Shown: piece by piece, positions 35,349 through 42,652 of the stretch
Numbering within the stretch: position 1 is the stretch's first letter
Layout: every line of letters begins with the position of its first letter
NCBI GenBank assembly: GCA_033856235.1
Contig: JAWVFI010000151.1
Coordinates: 15,707 to 79,706 of the forward strand
Reading direction: 5' to 3'
Length of the DNA: 64,000 nucleotides
Source: DASXRU01 sp033856235
GTDB taxonomy: Bacteria > Acidobacteriota > Blastocatellia > Pyrinomonadales > Pyrinomonadaceae
The notes under the pieces: generated by a model
Database searches by the model: none
What the model saw: only the letters and a program-made list of their open reading frames with translations
What the model was told of the DNA's origin: nothing
Translations under genes and position numbers: made by a program

Positions 35349-37273
35349 TACTCCAGGCCGCGGGTGACTTCGGCTCTGCGCGGAGCGTAATTTATTCGGC
35401 GTAGTTCGCGGAGGCGGTCATCGCCCAACTTGCCTTCGACTATTTCATAGCCCAGCAGCGCCATCACCCGGCCCTGCACAAAGAGCGGGCGGGCATTCCC
35501 GTACCAATCCACACACGAGGCACGGCAAGCATCGTCGGTAGCGCGATCCGCTTGCGCCCCCAACTCTCCCATTTCGTGAAATTCCAGAGAATCATTGCGC
35601 AGGAAGATTAACGCTGCCGACGTCTCGAATAAGTGCCGGTAGCCCGGACGGCCGGGAACGCTGATGGGCAGACCCAACGTCCCTGAATTTGGCCCATCAG
35701 GCTTATAGAAGAACCCCTGACTGCGCAACTCGCCTTGCGAAGCGCCCTGGCGAACGAACTTGCCCGCAACCTGGGGCGTTTCGTCCAAACGGATCGCTGT
35801 AAAGTGCAAATCTTTTCCGTCAGTTCCCACCACTACGGCATCGGAGCCCATCTGCTCGATGCGATCAACTCCGTGGTCGAGGGAAAGCTGGTGAACGTTC
35901 CCCTCCACCCAACGCAAGGCGAACACGCTCGCGCGGTTCGTGTTTTGCGGATAGCTCCAGCCGCTGCCCGTGCCGTACAACAAATAGTCGCCCACGAAAC
36001 GGTTCTGAAACGTGTAGCCATCAGGCCTGATCAGTTTGCGGTAACTTGACGACGGCGCGTTTGTGCTCCCATCGCCGAAACTGTCCAGGGGCACGCGCAT
36101 CAGCGCGAGGTTTCCGGCTGCGCCTTCAGCGTTCCACATTCCATCCCCGGAGCCGTCGGCCCGAACCAGCACATTTAGATACCTATCTTTACTTTCCAGA
36201 AATGAGAACTGATCTATCGGGCTCCCGGAAACACCGAGCGCACCTGGCCCGGAGCCATCCAGTGGAAGGCGATAGACTTGCGAGTTCGTGCGTTGTTGAC
36301 GCCAGGCCCAGTCACTTACCCAGACGTACACCGATTCCGGCGACACATAAAATACCCGTCCCGGCGGGCCGAGCACGGCCGTAGCCTCGCATTTGAAACC
36401 GCCGCCGCTCAGGTCACAGGTAGTCACAGTGTGCAGGGCCAGAGCATTTGATTGAATCTCTCCTTCGCTACGATAGACATGCGTGGCGGCAACTATTCGC
36501 TGAAACTCCTCTGGCGTCGCGCCTTTGTGCCATTTGCGCACGGCGGGGAAACTTTCGAACGGCTTATCGAGCGTGGGATTCAAATAGAGCGGCGTGTAGA
36601 AGATTAGTTTGTTGCCGATGAGACGGCTGGCGTAGTTGCGCGACGAATAGTAATCGTTGGAGCGCAGGTGATAAGTCGAGCGATAGCTTAGCTGGCCTTC
36701 GCGATCGATATTGAACAATCCGACTTCCGTGCCCCCGCGCTGGTAGCTATAACCAATGACGGCGACAGTGTCATCTGACACCAGCATCTCGTCGTACCAC
36801 GTACCGTTGGGATCTATGTCCGGGCCAAAGGCATCGATCGCTGAAGTTGGCTCCAGCGCACCGGATCCAATCTTTACCGTGAATAAACGCCCGCGGCGCA
36901 ACACCACCAGGTGATCGCCGTGCAGCTTAACGATTCCGCCTTCATCGACGCCGGCATGTTGGGTGTTGGTGATTGACTCGGCCTCCGCCGGGCTGGCGGC
37001 TGGCGCGTTCGCCTCGGACTTGGCGAACCCCAACGAGGTTTGCTGGGTGTCATCGGCAGCGCGGCGTGCCTGTTCCCGCTTCTGCCGTTCACCGAGCTCG
37101 CGCAGGTAGGCGGCAAGTTCTGCTTCAGAGCGGAACGCGCGCATTCCTTTCCCCGCCGGAATGTCCCAGCCGGAAGCCTCAACTGGTGGAAAAGCGCTGC
37201 TGGTAACCTCTGTGCAGGCCGGGAGTGCAGTGACCGTGAAAGCAGTTGCGATTAGGAAGAAGAGAGTTTTCAT
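35348..37273 (-). CDS. Beta-propeller domain lipoprotein
   Basis: A 641-residue exported lipoprotein (lipobox LPAC, Cys near residue 19). It matches the secreted beta-propeller domain family (PF09826 type): an AESITNTQHAGVDEGGIVKLHGDHLVVL start, then repeated strands ending in a conserved ERLYAVRFVGDRAYVVTF-like region seen here as LSLDHGVDRIEQMGSDAVVVG. Such proteins are of unknown function and bind peptides or sugars in some cases. ATG 37273 follows GAGGTCAATC; the longer frame from 37432 lies in repeat sequence and was rejected. A C-terminal Cys pair (DDACRASC) is near 615. Confidence 0.82.
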   Translation of the reverse strand: MKTLFFLIATAFTVTALPACTEVTSSAFPPVEASGWDIPAGKGMRAFRSEAELAAYLRELGERQKREQARRAADDTQQTSLGFAKSEANAPAASPAEAESITNTQHAGVDEGGIVKLHGDHLVVLRRGRLFTVKIGSGALEPTSAIDAFGPDIDPNGTWYDEMLVSDDTVAVIGYSYQRGGTEVGLFNIDREGQLSYRSTYHLRSNDYYSSRNYASRLIGNKLIFYTPLYLNPTLDKPFESFPAVRKWHKGATPEEFQRIVAATHVYRSEGEIQSNALALHTVTTCDLSGGGFKCEATAVLGPPGRVFYVSPESVYVWVSDWAWRQQRTNSQVYRLPLDGSGPGALGVSGSPIDQFSFLESKDRYLNVLVRADGSGDGMWNAEGAAGNLALMRVPLDSFGDGSTNAPSSSYRKLIRPDGYTFQNRFVGDYLLYGTGSGWSYPQNTNRASVFALRWVEGNVHQLSLDHGVDRIEQMGSDAVVVGTDGKDLHFTAIRLDETPQVAGKFVRQGASQGELRSQGFFYKPDGPNSGTLGLPISVPGRPGYRHLFETSAALIFLRNDSLEFHEMGELGAQADRATDDACRASCVDWYGNARPLFVQGRVMALLGYEIVEGKLGDDRLRELRRINYAPRRAEVTRGLE

Positions 37274-37350
37274 GATTGACCTCGCCACTCTAAATTTAGT
37301 CCGTTCATGGGAATTGAACGGAGCGAGGCCGGAAAACTTGCGGCGAAATC

Positions 37351-37427
37351 TGTAGTGGCGGCACTCCGTGGCCGCCCCGTTGGTTTGCCAGGAAAAAAGG
37401 GGCGCCCACAGAGAGACGCCCCTACAC
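37351..37427. repeat. Paired palindromic repeat, family 2 (TGTAG-GGCGGCACTCCGTGGCC)
   Basis: Inverted arms TGTAGTGGCGGCACTCCGTGG and ...GAGAGACGCCCCTACA (37351-37378 and 37399-37426). The same element recurs at 38171, 44951 and 59432, always between genes and always as an inverted pair bounded by TGTAG/CTACA. It is immediately followed by a second hairpin at 37429-37458. Confidence 0.85.
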
Positions 37428-37428
37428 A

Positions 37429-37458
37429 ACAACGCCCACCGCGATGGGTGGGCGTTGC
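37429..37458 (-). terminator. Hairpin downstream of the Kbp-like gene
   Basis: An 11-bp stem (CAACGCCCACC / GGTGGGCGTTG) with a short loop lies 11 bases beyond the stop of the BON-LysM gene. On the minus strand it is followed by TTGTGTAGG, on the plus strand by CAGGTTTATTTATT. A terminator role is likely but the T-runs are weak, and the hairpin could belong to the neighbouring repeat. Confidence 0.5.
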
Positions 37459-37469
37459 AGGTTTATTTA

Positions 37470-37967
37470 TTACTTGTCGTCATCGGGCGGAATGACAAAT
37501 TCCTGCCCCACCTGGATTTTGTCAGGATCCTTCAGCTTGTCGCGATTTGCGTAGAAGATCCGCATGTACTCGTTTGAGTCTCCATAAAACTGCTTGCTGA
37601 TTTTCGACAGCGTATCTCCAGACTTAACTGTGTAAGTCTCGCCGCCTGTTGTTCCGCCACCGCCGGCCGCTGCGCCCATGGCGCGGCTTTGATCAACGCT
37701 GATTTCGGCCGTAATGTCGTCCTGATTCGGATTGACTAGTTTGATCTGGTCCCAGAACTTGTTCTTCGCATCCTCAGATGGTGCTGTCGCTTTGATGTAC
37801 AGCTTGTTGTCCTGAACATGCAGGTTCTGAAACTGGATGTGTTCCTGGTCGGCCGTGTTGAGAACCGAGGTGTACTTCAGTTTTAGATCATTGAAGCGCT
37901 GCTGCGCTCCCTGTTGTTTTTCGGACTCGGAAGCGCCCCGGCCGAACATTTTGTCAAATAGACCCAT
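37470..37967 (-). CDS. BON-LysM protein, Kbp (YgaU)-like potassium-binding
   Basis: A 165-residue cytoplasmic protein with the two-domain layout of E. coli Kbp: an N-terminal MGLFDKMFG and BON domain (about 30-95, with LYIKATAPSEDAKNKFWDQI and DDITAEISV), a Gly-rich linker, then a LysM domain (YTVKSGDTLSKISKQFYG ... PDKIQVGQEFVIP). Kbp binds K+ in E. coli; the metal here is inferred. There is no signal peptide. ATG 37967 follows GGAGGAGAG; the longer 255-residue frame to 38237 is translation of repeat sequence and was rejected. Confidence 0.85.
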   Translation of the reverse strand: MGLFDKMFGRGASESEKQQGAQQRFNDLKLKYTSVLNTADQEHIQFQNLHVQDNKLYIKATAPSEDAKNKFWDQIKLVNPNQDDITAEISVDQSRAMGAAAGGGGTTGGETYTVKSGDTLSKISKQFYGDSNEYMRIFYANRDKLKDPDKIQVGQEFVIPPDDDK

Positions 37968-38170
37968 AAAACTCTCCTCCATGGTTTTGCTATCTGTATG
38001 TTTTTGAGAACTCGATTCGCGTTTCTTCAGTGACAGGCAATGAGCGTACCGAGGCAAGATGAGAGGGCGGTACCGCTTTTTTAGCCAATGAGTCGGCATC
38101 GCATCTTGGATTTCGCAAAGGCAGGTCGAGAGAGCGACCGGTAATGAAACGCCTGACTGCGAATATTGTC

Positions 38171-38254
38171 GGGGCGGCACTCGTGGCCGCCCCCTTTGTT
38201 CGCTTGATTGCGTGTCGCAAACTAAGGGGGTGGCCACGGAGGGCCACCCCTACA
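38171..38254. repeat. Paired palindromic repeat, family 2
   Basis: Inverted arms 38171-38197 (GGGGCGGCACTCGTGGCCGC) and 38224-38254 (GTGGCCACGGAGGGCCACCC then CTACA). The element ends 13 bases before the stop of the dioxygenase-like gene and lies in the 300-base gap upstream of the Kbp-like gene. Confidence 0.8.
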
Positions 38255-38267
38255 ACTTCCGGGCTCT

Positions 38268-39053
38268 CTAGCCGATCTGCACGGAGAGCATCGAGATAGA
38301 ACCGCCATCGAAGCCGGCGACCGGGAAAGTCACTTCATCACCCACGCGCTGCAAAGCCAACACATACAGCAGCGGCAGGTAATGGTCCGGTGTAGGGGCC
38401 GATAGGCTCGCGTCTTGTCCCAGGGACTCGTAATTGATCAGGGGCGCGTGGTCGCCTCTCAGCATGAGATCGCGCGCGAGGTCTTCAAAGCGGACCGCCC
38501 AATCGAAGGGTTCAACCTCATGACGGCCCCAGGCGTAGGTGTGCAGGTTGTGTATCAGGTTGCCGCTGCCAATCACCAGCACGCCTTCATCGCGCAGTGG
38601 CGCCAGGCGCTTGCCCAGGTCGTAATGAAATTCAGCCGGCTGCGTTTCATCGATGCTCAGTTGCACAACCGGAACATCGGCGTTGGGATACGCATGGCAG
38701 AGGATGGACCAGGCGCCGTGGTCCAATCCCCAAGTCTGATCCAATCCGACTGAGAGCGGCGCCAGGAGATCGGCCACGCGGCCGGCCAATTCCGGACTTC
38801 CCGGCGCGGGGTATTCGACTGCATAGAGTTCGCGAGGAAAGCCGCCAAAGTCATGAATTGTGCGCGGCGCCGGCATCGCAGTGACGGCCGTGCCAGGCAA
38901 GTACCAATGGGCTGAGATGCAGAGGATGGCGCGTGGCTGGGGAATGCTTTTGCCGATCGTTCCCCAACCCTCGGTGTACGAGTTCTGCAGGAGCGCATTC
39001 AGCGGATTGCCGTGTCCGAAGAAAACCACCGGCATCGTCGACGAGTTGTTCAT
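38268..39053 (-). CDS. Extradiol dioxygenase, DODA/LigB family (YgiD-like)
   Basis: A 261-residue cytoplasmic protein of the class III extradiol (LigB/DODA) family, which opens catechol-type rings using Fe(II) or Zn(II). Conserved blocks are FFGHGNPLNAL (first His), CISAHWYLPG, GLDHGAWSIL, VIGSGNLIHNLHTYAWG and PTPDHYLPLLY, containing all metal-ligand and catalytic histidines. YgiD of E. coli acts on 4,5-DOPA in vitro; the native substrate is not known. It stands alone between a repeat and a hairpin array. Confidence 0.92.
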   Translation of the reverse strand: MNNSSTMPVVFFGHGNPLNALLQNSYTEGWGTIGKSIPQPRAILCISAHWYLPGTAVTAMPAPRTIHDFGGFPRELYAVEYPAPGSPELAGRVADLLAPLSVGLDQTWGLDHGAWSILCHAYPNADVPVVQLSIDETQPAEFHYDLGKRLAPLRDEGVLVIGSGNLIHNLHTYAWGRHEVEPFDWAVRFEDLARDLMLRGDHAPLINYESLGQDASLSAPTPDHYLPLLYVLALQRVGDEVTFPVAGFDGGSISMLSVQIG

Positions 39054-39073
39054 GGAGAGATAGTAAATGGAAC

Positions 39074-39232
39074 AAAGCCCGATTCATCGGGCTTTCCCGC
39101 AGGGTTGTTAGCCCAGCGCTTTGAGCGCTGGGGTCGTTGCGCGCAATGCGGCGAGTAGCACGCTTCAGCGTGTTTCGAAGTGTTTGGCGGCTTTTAAGCC
39201 TTCCCGATCGAAAGCCCGTTGAAACGGGCTAC
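39074..39232. repeat. Array of short hairpins
   Basis: Four hairpins within 160 bases: AAAGCCCGATTCATCGGGCTTT, CCCAGCGCTTTGAGCGCTGGG, CACGCTTCAGCGTG and AAGCCCGTTGAAACGGGCT. The style (short stem, loop of 3-6 bases, GC-rich) is that of the arrays at 29381 and 59987. It lies between the dioxygenase-like gene and msrA; the first could terminate msrA-side transcripts. Confidence 0.75.
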
Positions 39233-39271
39233 GATTCCTCTGCAACACTTTACCCGCTGCGAACGGCCGCT

Positions 39272-39937
39272 TTACTTCGCCTTGTACAACCCCGGAAACT
39301 CTTTGCGCAGGTTCTCTACCTTAGGGATGTCGTTGAAAACGATATACGGCTCATTCGGATGCTGAGCAAGATAGTCCTGATGGTAAGCCTCTGCTTCATG
39401 AAACGCGTCGAGCGGGACAACCTGAGTGGCAATGACCTGACTAAATGCTTTCGCCTGGTTCAGTTGTTCAATGTAGGCTTGTGCGATTCGCTTTTGATCT
39501 TCATTCGCATAAAAGATTGCGGAGCGATACTGCGTGCCGGTGTCCGGGCCCTGGCGATTCAACTCGGTCGGATCATGGGCGACGGAAAAGAAAACCTTGA
39601 GCAGCTGCCCGTAAGAAATTTGCGAAGGGTCGTAAGTAATTCGCACCGACTCGGCGTGGCCGGTCGTACCCATGCTGACCTTTTCATAATTCGCCGTTGC
39701 CGCTGATCCGCCCGCGTACCCGGACACAGCGTGCTTCACTCCCTTGACGTGTTCGAAGACAGCTTCCACGCCCCAGAAACATCCTCCGGCCAGGACAGCC
39801 GTTTGTTCGCCTTTGGTAGTAGCGAGCGGAATGTCCACGGCGGGGTCCGGGATCCGCGTAGTAGAAGCCGCGGCATTGCAGGCCATTGTAGTAGTCATAA
39901 GCAAAACTCCAGAGATTTTAAGTAAACGTTTATACAT
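39272..39937 (-). CDS. msrA: Peptide-methionine (S)-S-oxide reductase, exported
   Basis: A 221-residue MsrA that reduces methionine sulfoxide in proteins. The catalytic motif is AGGCFWGVEAVFEHVKGV. It is followed by GYAGGSAATANYEKVSMGTTGHAESV, the LNRQGPDTGTQYRSAIFY block and FHEAEAYHQDYL near the C-terminus. The N-terminus is a lipoprotein-type signal (MTTTMAC), so this version acts outside the cytoplasm, probably on periplasmic or outer-membrane proteins. The resolving Cys pair usual in some MsrA proteins is not obvious. It is followed by no other msr gene. Confidence 0.94.
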   Translation of the reverse strand: MYKRLLKISGVLLMTTTMACNAAASTTRIPDPAVDIPLATTKGEQTAVLAGGCFWGVEAVFEHVKGVKHAVSGYAGGSAATANYEKVSMGTTGHAESVRITYDPSQISYGQLLKVFFSVAHDPTELNRQGPDTGTQYRSAIFYANEDQKRIAQAYIEQLNQAKAFSQVIATQVVPLDAFHEAEAYHQDYLAQHPNEPYIVFNDIPKVENLRKEFPGLYKAK

Positions 39938-39964
39938 ATTGGTTCCTCAACGGAATATACGTAA

Positions 39965-40549
39965 TCATATGCTAATTGGATTTGAAAGTCCTTTCCACTC
40001 CGGGCGCAGCAAGCCGTAAAAGTAGGCATCCTGGATTTCGCCGCCGACCTGCCAGCGCTCGCGCAGGTAGCCTTCCTGCTTAAAGCCAAGGCGCTCGAGG
40101 GTGCGGATCGAGTTCTGATTGCGCGGATCGACGTCGGCCTCGATCCGGTGAAAATTGAGGATTTCGAACGCGTATCCCAGCAGCGCATTCAGGGCCTCAT
40201 GCATGTACCCGTGGCCCCAATGAGCGCGCCCCAGCGCATAACCCACCTCGGCCCGGCGATGAGTGAACTCCAGGTTGAAAAGTGTCAGCGTTCCCAGCAA
40301 AGTATTGTCACGGCGCAACGCAATGCCCCACTTCAGAATCGCGCGGCGGCTCAAGCCGTCCTGAATCTCTTCAAAAAGCCGGACCGCCGCATCGCGATCA
40401 GGGAGTGGCGGCGTGCTCCAGTACCTCATCACTTCCGGGTTGGAGTAAATCGTGTAGAGGGCATCGACATCTTCAGCGGTAATCCACCGAAGTGAGATTC
40501 GCTCAGCGTCGATCGTTGGCAGGTTGGTCCAGTCCATATTGTCCGACAT
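39965..40549 (-). CDS. GNAT acetyltransferase, RimJ/RimL type
   Basis: A 194-residue N-acetyltransferase of the GNAT fold. Recognisable are ERISLRWITAEDVDALYTIYSNPEVM near the start, the acetyl-CoA loop region EVGYALGRAHWGHGYMHEAL and the C-terminal IEADVDPRNQNSIRTLERLGFKQEG. This group modifies ribosomal protein N-termini or small amines; the target is unknown. The first four codons (MSDN) come from a family 1 repeat at 40541-40653; ATG 40537 would give an otherwise identical protein. Confidence 0.9.
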   Translation of the reverse strand: MSDNMDWTNLPTIDAERISLRWITAEDVDALYTIYSNPEVMRYWSTPPLPDRDAAVRLFEEIQDGLSRRAILKWGIALRRDNTLLGTLTLFNLEFTHRRAEVGYALGRAHWGHGYMHEALNALLGYAFEILNFHRIEADVDPRNQNSIRTLERLGFKQEGYLRERWQVGGEIQDAYFYGLLRPEWKGLSNPISI

Positions 40550-40653
40550 GCTTAAGCTTGTCGTTGAGATTCATAACACTCAGGTAATGATACCGCTGGT
40601 AACTGTCGCACTCTGGGTTCTCAATCTTGACGACAAGCTGAAGCATGTCGGAC
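40541..40653. repeat. Paired palindromic repeat, family 1 (GTCCGACA outer bases)
   Basis: Arms 40541-40571 (GTCCGACATGCTTAAGCTTG...) and 40623-40653 (...CAAGCTGAAGCATGTCGGAC) are inverted copies with a 50-base spacer. The left arm includes the ATG of the GNAT gene. It is the 113-base gap between the GNAT and M64 genes. Confidence 0.85.
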
Positions 40654-40678
40654 ATGATGAACTAAGTCTGTTATTGCC

Positions 40679-42076
40679 TTATCGAGCGTACAACCCAATG
40701 ATGCGTTCGATCCCGCGGCTGCAGACCCTGCAGAAGTGGTCGGTGCGCGAGAACATTATGCAATCCACCTCCGGCCGGTAGTATCCGGTAGCTTCATACA
40801 TCGAACCTTCAAAGGCCCCGACCTTGCCGAAATATTTTTCCGCCCGGAACATCGCGTCCTCATGAGTTTGCACTTCACGGAACAACGCTTCCATTTCACT
40901 TTCCGGACGATTGTCCTGCCGCAGTTTCGTCCGCCGCTTCTGATACTCGCGCGACTCGCTCTCATAAATCGACTTGTTCCAGGGCGTAGGTATGGGGGTA
41001 CCGGGCGACACCAAATCCTTCCATTTGAGATTTGCCGGATCGAGTAAGGCTGTCGCGTTTACTTCCCACGGTTCGACCCGCTCACCGGCCGGAGCATACG
41101 CCACCGGCGAGGTGTAATACTCGTCGGCCAGCCCCGCGAAGTGATGACCAAACTCATGTACAAAGACGTAATTCGCAAAACCATTGTCGGCCGCGACGGT
41201 GCTGTAGAGATTAAAGATGCCACCTCCGCCATAGGTACGATTGTTCGCGAGGATTTCGATGAATTCATACGGCGCGAACTGTGCCACCTTGCGAAGCGCC
41301 TGGTTGGCGAATGTCAGCACGTATCTCTCTGACCCGAAAGCATCGTAGGTGGCCCCCAAAGGCGAATCGCGTTGAATGCCCGTTGAAGGCCGCGAAATCC
41401 CGCTCTCCAAAGCCGCCGGACAAAGGCCCCAAACATTGAAGTCGCGGCGGTGCTCTTTGAAAGGCGAGGTGCGGAACAGAACTTCGGTCAGACGCCGCGC
41501 GTCGGCCTCAAACTTCTTCAGTTCCCGCGCGGGGTAGCCATCGCCCATGATCAGGAAATCCACCTTCGTGGCCGGGTCGCCCATCTTCTGAATAGGAATC
41601 AGGCGCGCGGGGGCTTTGCTGCGCGAGCTATCAACGAACATGTCTTTGGGATCGATGACTGTGGACCACAATTCTCGCCAGTAGTTTTTCGCGTCGCGCT
41701 TCCGCATGAGGATCTCTACCGACGTGGTCGGCGCGGGAAAGCGGAGAGACTCGCTAAAGGTGCGATTGATCGTTTTAGCTTCGTCGGTTGTTTCCCACTC
41801 GCCGTAAATGGAGGCAAACCCGCGTGAGTAAAGAACCTGCTTCGTCTTCTGATCGCGAACTTCGAAAAAATACTTTCCCAGGTTCGTATCATCGATGGTC
41901 TTGGTCATGTCCCCCGGCCACGGCAGCGGTTCGATAACGACGTGATCGACGCTGAAGAGTTCCTGGGTGGCGTTGCCGGTGTGGAAGTAATCGAGCCGCA
42001 TGGTCCGCGGCGCCGCGAGCACCGCAACTGAGCACGCGCAGAGCAGGGCAAAGGCGGAAAAAATGGTTTTGATCAT
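40679..42076 (-). CDS. Secreted IgA-type metallopeptidase, M64 family
   Basis: A 465-residue exported zinc peptidase. It has a signal peptide (cleavage near LAAP), the M64 N-terminal domain with LDYFHTGNATQELFSVD, and the catalytic motif HEFGHHFAGLADEYY (HExxH with downstream Asp/Glu ligands). A conserved Cys-rich C-terminus follows (FSRTDHFCRVCSRGI). M64 enzymes were first described as IgA peptidases but occur widely in environmental bacteria. ATG 42076 is preceded by CGGAG and was preferred to the GTG at 42100. Confidence 0.92.
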   Translation of the reverse strand: MIKTIFSAFALLCACSVAVLAAPRTMRLDYFHTGNATQELFSVDHVVIEPLPWPGDMTKTIDDTNLGKYFFEVRDQKTKQVLYSRGFASIYGEWETTDEAKTINRTFSESLRFPAPTTSVEILMRKRDAKNYWRELWSTVIDPKDMFVDSSRSKAPARLIPIQKMGDPATKVDFLIMGDGYPARELKKFEADARRLTEVLFRTSPFKEHRRDFNVWGLCPAALESGISRPSTGIQRDSPLGATYDAFGSERYVLTFANQALRKVAQFAPYEFIEILANNRTYGGGGIFNLYSTVAADNGFANYVFVHEFGHHFAGLADEYYTSPVAYAPAGERVEPWEVNATALLDPANLKWKDLVSPGTPIPTPWNKSIYESESREYQKRRTKLRQDNRPESEMEALFREVQTHEDAMFRAEKYFGKVGAFEGSMYEATGYYRPEVDCIMFSRTDHFCRVCSRGIERIIGLYAR

Positions 42077-42238
42077 GGCGAATCTCCGGGGGCCGGTCAC
42101 AAACGAAACATTGAATGAATAGATATCACAACGAATCGCATACAGGGAGGTCTTGCTTTCCTGGGCCGCTGGCCCAGGCTATTACATTTCGCGCCTTTGG
42201 CGCTTGCGGTCCGATATGGCGCGCGAGCACTTTCACCC

Positions 42239-42622
42239 TCACGCCAACAAATTCGCATCCCGAAACAGCACCCACTTCCCTTCCTTGTCCTTCCGGAAAA
42301 TCGTCAGCGTGTATCCGCTGCGCTTGATCGGCGAACCTTCAGCCTTCGGCGTCATGGTGACGGTCAATTGGTTCCAGCAATACGCCAGCTCGCCGGCAAC
42401 TTCAACTTCCTGAATGTCGCTGGTGGATTCGATCGCAAACTTCTCCAGGGCCTTTTCCAGTCCGGCGGCGAAGGCGGCGCGGCCCCGCATAGGCGGCTGG
42501 CCCTGAACCAGGAAGACTGCATCTTCATCCATCAATTCCAGGATCTGAGAGACATTTCCCGCCGCAGTGGCCCGCATCCAGTTGTCGATGACCTCGCGGA
42601 TCAATTGTTCATCGTTCGGCAT
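42239..42622 (-). CDS. SnoaL/NTF2-like protein (SgcJ/EcaC type)
   Basis: A 127-residue NTF2-fold protein. The pattern LIREVIDNWMRATAAGNVSQILELMDEDAVFLVQGQPPMRGR is that of the SgcJ/EcaC and DUF4440 group, followed by GKWVLFRDANLL at the end. These bind small hydrophobic ligands or serve as regulatory subunits. It ends 160 bases after the M64 gene and 30 bases before the S9 gene stop. The ATG follows GGGAGAATG-type sequence. Confidence 0.9.
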   Translation of the reverse strand: MPNDEQLIREVIDNWMRATAAGNVSQILELMDEDAVFLVQGQPPMRGRAAFAAGLEKALEKFAIESTSDIQEVEVAGELAYCWNQLTVTMTPKAEGSPIKRSGYTLTIFRKDKEGKWVLFRDANLLA

Positions 42623-42652
42623 GTCATTCTCCCTATGTCGTTTGCGTCAAAT

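Noticed and set aside
37968..38237. Longer start for the BON-LysM protein
   Set aside because: The extension is translated family 2 repeat and lacks a ribosome site, while ATG 37967 has GGAGGAGAG.
39074..39095. Intrinsic terminator AAAGCCCGATTCATCGGGCTTT
   Set aside because: The hairpin fits, but it lies upstream of the dioxygenase start and belongs to a hairpin array; no U-run follows on either strand.
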